DNA of 9,909 nt, from assembly GCA_937880795.1 (NCBI GenBank), contig CALGRQ010000401.1, forward strand, positions 1 to 9,909, given 5' to 3'. Below are positions 7,473 to 9,909 of the stretch, piece after piece (positions within the stretch are counted from its first letter, which is position 1; every line of letters starts with the position of its first letter). The notes under the pieces were generated by a model. That model was given only the letters and a program-made list of their open reading frames with translations, was not told the origin of the DNA and made no database searches. The DNA is from an uncultured Dyadobacter sp. Lineage in GTDB: Bacteria; Bacteroidota; Bacteroidia; Cytophagales; Spirosomataceae. A program made the translations under genes and the position numbers.

Positions 7473-7575
7473 AGTTATAAATGTACCTATCTAAATGATA
7501 ATTATGATACATTAACCAGCTACGTCGTAGAATTTATTTTAACGTTGGTCTGTTAACCGTTAGATACCAAAATTC

Positions 7576-7583
7576 AGGTGAGG
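7576..7583 (+). promoter_or_regulatory. Purine-rich ribosome-binding site affecting the dinB start choice
   Basis: AGGTGAGG lies 7 bases before GTG 7591 and 13 bases before the in-frame ATG 7597. The spacing favours the GTG start, while codon preference favours ATG; the two products differ by only two residues. Shine-Dalgarno use is generally weak in Bacteroidota, so this is suggestive only. Confidence 0.35.
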
Positions 7584-7590
7584 CCCTTTT

Positions 7591-8697
7591 GTGTTTATGA
7601 ATACTGTACAAGGACGGATTCGCAAGATTATTCATATTGACATGGATGCATTTTATGCCTCTGTGGAACAACGCGACTATCCGGATTATAGAGGAAAACC
7701 CATTGCAGTGGGTGGGTCACCAACGGGACGTGGCGTGGTAGCTACTGCAAGTTATGAAGCCAGAAAATTTGGTGTTAGGTCGGCCATGTCTTCACGTAAG
7801 GCGATGCAGTTGTGCCCTCAAATCATATTTGTATATCCTCGTTTCGAAGTGTATAAGGCGGTTTCCCGTAGCATTCGTGAAATTTTTTATCGATATACAG
7901 ATGTTGTTGAACCTCTTTCGTTGGATGAAGCATATTTAGATGTTACTGAAGACAAGCAAGACATTGGGTCAGCACTTGAAATCGCGAAACAAATTAAAAA
8001 AGCAATTCAGGAGGAGCTTCAATTAACTGCGTCGGCAGGGGTATCAACCAATAAGTTTGTTGCCAAAATAGCCTCTGACATTAATAAACCAAACGGATTA
8101 ACTTTTATTGGTCCATCTAAGATTGAATCCTTTGTAAATAATCTGCCTGTCGAAAGGTTTTTTGGCGTGGGAAAAGTAACCGCTGACAAGATGAAGTCCA
8201 TGAATTTGCATACAGGTGCCGATTTACGTGCGCTATCCGAAAATGAATTAGTAAAGCATTTTGGTAAGATGGGACACTTTTATTATCACATTGTACGTGG
8301 AATTGATCATCGGGAAGTACAGCCACACCGAGAAACGAAGTCTTTGGGCGCTGAGGATACGTTTACCTATGATTTGGAAACAGATGAAGAAATGCACAAG
8401 GAACTGGACCGTATAGGAAATACTATTTATGGGAGACTTCAAAAGAACAAAATGGCGGGTCGTACGATCACACTTAAAGTTAAGTTTAGTGACTTTACCC
8501 AAATTACCAGAAACCAGTCTTTTACCTCTCCCATAAGCGATTACGATACCATCGTAGAAGTTGCGAAAGCGCTTTTAAGCAAGGTAGAACGAAATGAAAG
8601 ACCGGTACGTCTGCTCGGAATATCATTATCCAATTTTGGAGAATTGGTCCTTAAATCGAAAAAGACGAAGGATCCGGATCAACTTGAAATTTTTTAA
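7591..8697 (+). CDS. dinB: DNA polymerase IV (Y-family translesion polymerase)
   Basis: Error-prone DNA polymerase that extends past damaged or misaligned template bases and works with the sliding clamp in the cytoplasm. The 368 residues from GTG 7591 (366 from ATG 7597) match the usual length of about 350. Palm and finger motifs are intact: IDMDAFYASVEQRD (16-29), with catalytic Asp17 and the steric-gate Tyr22; PIAVGG (37-42); ASYEARKFGVRSAM (53-66); and SLDEAYLDV (110-118), with catalytic Asp112-Glu113. The thumb has the ASAGVSTNKFVAKIASDINKP signature spread over 147-167 and a helix-hairpin-helix around RFFGVGKVTADKM (189-201). The little-finger domain follows from about 240. The C-terminus ends QLEIF (364-368), a beta-clamp-binding pentapeptide in the expected place. 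No recognised SOS operator lies upstream. The gene converges with the DAC-like gene across a 10-base gap. Confidence 0.97.
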   Translation: MFMNTVQGRIRKIIHIDMDAFYASVEQRDYPDYRGKPIAVGGSPTGRGVVATASYEARKFGVRSAMSSRKAMQLCPQIIFVYPRFEVYKAVSRSIREIFYRYTDVVEPLSLDEAYLDVTEDKQDIGSALEIAKQIKKAIQEELQLTASAGVSTNKFVAKIASDINKPNGLTFIGPSKIESFVNNLPVERFFGVGKVTADKMKSMNLHTGADLRALSENELVKHFGKMGHFYYHIVRGIDHREVQPHRETKSLGAEDTFTYDLETDEEMHKELDRIGNTIYGRLQKNKMAGRTITLKVKFSDFTQITRNQSFTSPISDYDTIVEVAKALLSKVERNERPVRLLGISLSNFGELVLKSKKTKDPDQLEIF

Positions 8698-8707
8698 GCG
8701 TTTAGCT

Positions 8708-9880
8708 TTACAGTAACAAGGCATCAACCCGATGTGCCTGTACTTTCCCTTCGTGCGGTGCCCATGAAAAAATAGTGAACCGACCATCCTGAGATGCTAC
8801 CAATGCTATGGCATCGTGTTGATCGTGTATAAACTGGGCTGCTGATAAATGCCGGGTACCACCATTTTGAACCGGATGAACAACTTTACCAGCAATACCT
8901 ATGATGGGTTCGGTAACTAATATCTCTTCAACGGGTGTGCCCTCGGGAGACCTGCCAATTTTCGCACCAAAAGCAAGTAGTTCGTATTCGCTATTGATAA
9001 CGGTTGCACCATCAACAGCCGTTAAACCAGCCAGGTAGTTTATAGCAGACGAAAGGTTACTATTTCGTAAGCCCGATTCCTTTTCCAAGGTGCCATATAT
9101 ATGAGCAAGTTGAGAGAACGCTGGTTCTACGGCATAGGATATGGGGTGAATGATGGATTCTCGCCATCGATCATGCTCGGAAGGAACCACTAGCAAAATA
9201 CCACCGCGCCCATGATCACGCATGGAAACCGAAAGCTGAACCAGTAGATTGAGAGAATTATGCCAAATTGCCGCTGGGGCTGTACCGAGCATGGAATTAA
9301 CAAGAGAAGGGCAATCTTTAACCTTGCCACTCTCTTCATTTATTACCTTTATCTGATCTCCTTTCAGTACGGCAACATTTACAAACTTACCAAATCCATC
9401 GACCCGTCGGTGTTTAATCACCAAAACCCCAGGCTCAATCACCTCCAATACAAAGCACAGTCCAGGAATAAATTGCGTAGTGCCCCATATATACAATTCA
9501 TTGTCGTATAACCAAACCCCCAAATGAATTCCTGATCGCTCCACGGCCGGTGCCAATTTGGTGAGGACATGGGTTGTGAATTTTAACTTTTCCCCGAAAT
9601 TCAATGGATTTTCAACATTCTCAGGGTTGACATAGGCAATTGAAATTTTTGGTGATCGCCCCTCCTCTCTCCGTAGACTTGCCCAAAAAGTAATGTCAAT
9701 GATGGTCTCAATGATTGCGGCTTTCGGTATGGTTGCCCGCTTGGTGGCGTTGTCTTGTTTGGCCGACTGATGATGTTTCTTAAAATGTAATTCAACCTGT
9801 TTTGCAACAATACCAGCCGCTTTATACGTAGTTGTTGGTACTGAATCGGCGTTTATTACGTTATACTCCAAAGTTTTCAT
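8708..9880 (-). CDS. DACNV sensor domain plus DisA-like diadenylate cyclase domain protein
   Basis: A 390-residue soluble protein with no signal peptide or membrane segment. The N-terminal half (about 20-215) matches what I recall of the predicted DACNV sensor: FWASLRREEG (65-74), APAVERSGIHLGVW (110-123), IWGTTQFIPGLCFVLEV (131-147), VIKHRR (154-159), GKFVNVAVLKGDQIKV (164-179) and SVSMRDHGRGGILLVVP (217-233). The C-terminal half resembles the DisA_N diadenylate cyclase fold, which joins two ATP into cyclic di-AMP: LTAVDGATVI (286-295) carries the DGA motif (Asp290), and GGTRHLSAA (340-348) corresponds to the GTRHRSAA motif. Two active-site features are altered: RHR reads Arg343-His344-Leu345, and the usual VSEE metal site reads VASQD (361-365). 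It may be weakly active, use another nucleotide, or only sense one. The family has been linked by comparative genomics to nucleotide-based signalling or defence, but no partner gene is visible here. The start is ATG 9878-9880; the promoter lies off window or in the last 29 bases. Confidence 0.8.
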   Translation of the reverse strand: MKTLEYNVINADSVPTTTYKAAGIVAKQVELHFKKHHQSAKQDNATKRATIPKAAIIETIIDITFWASLRREEGRSPKISIAYVNPENVENPLNFGEKLKFTTHVLTKLAPAVERSGIHLGVWLYDNELYIWGTTQFIPGLCFVLEVIEPGVLVIKHRRVDGFGKFVNVAVLKGDQIKVINEESGKVKDCPSLVNSMLGTAPAAIWHNSLNLLVQLSVSMRDHGRGGILLVVPSEHDRWRESIIHPISYAVEPAFSQLAHIYGTLEKESGLRNSNLSSAINYLAGLTAVDGATVINSEYELLAFGAKIGRSPEGTPVEEILVTEPIIGIAGKVVHPVQNGGTRHLSAAQFIHDQHDAIALVASQDGRFTIFSWAPHEGKVQAHRVDALLL

Positions 9881-9909
9881 ATTTCAGAAAATAAGGGGAT
9901 TAGGTTGAG

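Noticed and set aside
8708..9880. A complete anti-phage nucleotide-signalling operon around the DAC-like gene.
   Set aside because: Its only neighbour in view is dinB on the opposite strand; no effector is present, and the upstream side lies outside the window.

Overview
The window looks like chromosomal DNA from a member of the Bacteroidota, probably an environmental Cytophagales- or Chitinophagales-like organism, though the genus cannot be named from the sequence. The reasons are a SusC/SusD outer-membrane uptake pair, a secreted protease with a type IX secretion (T9SS) C-terminal sorting domain, a TAnnTTTG-type promoter and AT-leaning codon use. There is no rRNA, tRNA, CRISPR array, transposase or integrase.

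Layout. (1) 1-4410, minus strand: a two-gene nutrient uptake operon. A SusC/RagA TonB-linked channel (4410 to 955) is followed after 11 bases by a SusD/RagB lipoprotein (start 943) whose C-terminus lies beyond the window. (2) 4411-4721: a divergent intergenic region with a good Bacteroidota promoter driving a small uncharacterised plus-strand gene (4722-5117). (3) 5118-5222: a convergent 3' region with a strong 17-bp bidirectional terminator hairpin and a second 13-bp hairpin that covers the stop codon of the next gene. (4) 5204-7343, minus strand: a secreted M43-type (cytophagalysin / PAPP-A-like) metalloprotease. It appears as two open segments, N-terminal catalytic and C-terminal adhesin-like plus T9SS tail, separated by a short stretch closed in all three frames; it is probably a disrupted gene. 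(5) 7344-7590: divergent upstream region. (6) 7591-8697, plus strand: DNA polymerase IV (dinB), complete with a C-terminal clamp-binding motif. (7) 8708-9880, minus strand, converging on dinB with a 10-base gap: a DACNV sensor plus DisA-like diadenylate cyclase protein with altered active-site motifs.

The SusC/SusD pair should act together as a lidded outer-membrane importer. No substrate-degrading enzyme is present to reveal its ligand. The remaining genes look like independent transcription units rather than one pathway. The most unusual items are the divergent nucleotide-cyclase-like protein, the broken protease whose lesion resembles its own 3' end, the alternative hairpins between 5136 and 5222, and the long Lys/Pro/Thr-rich extension at the front of SusC. 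No convincing new multi-gene system is visible.
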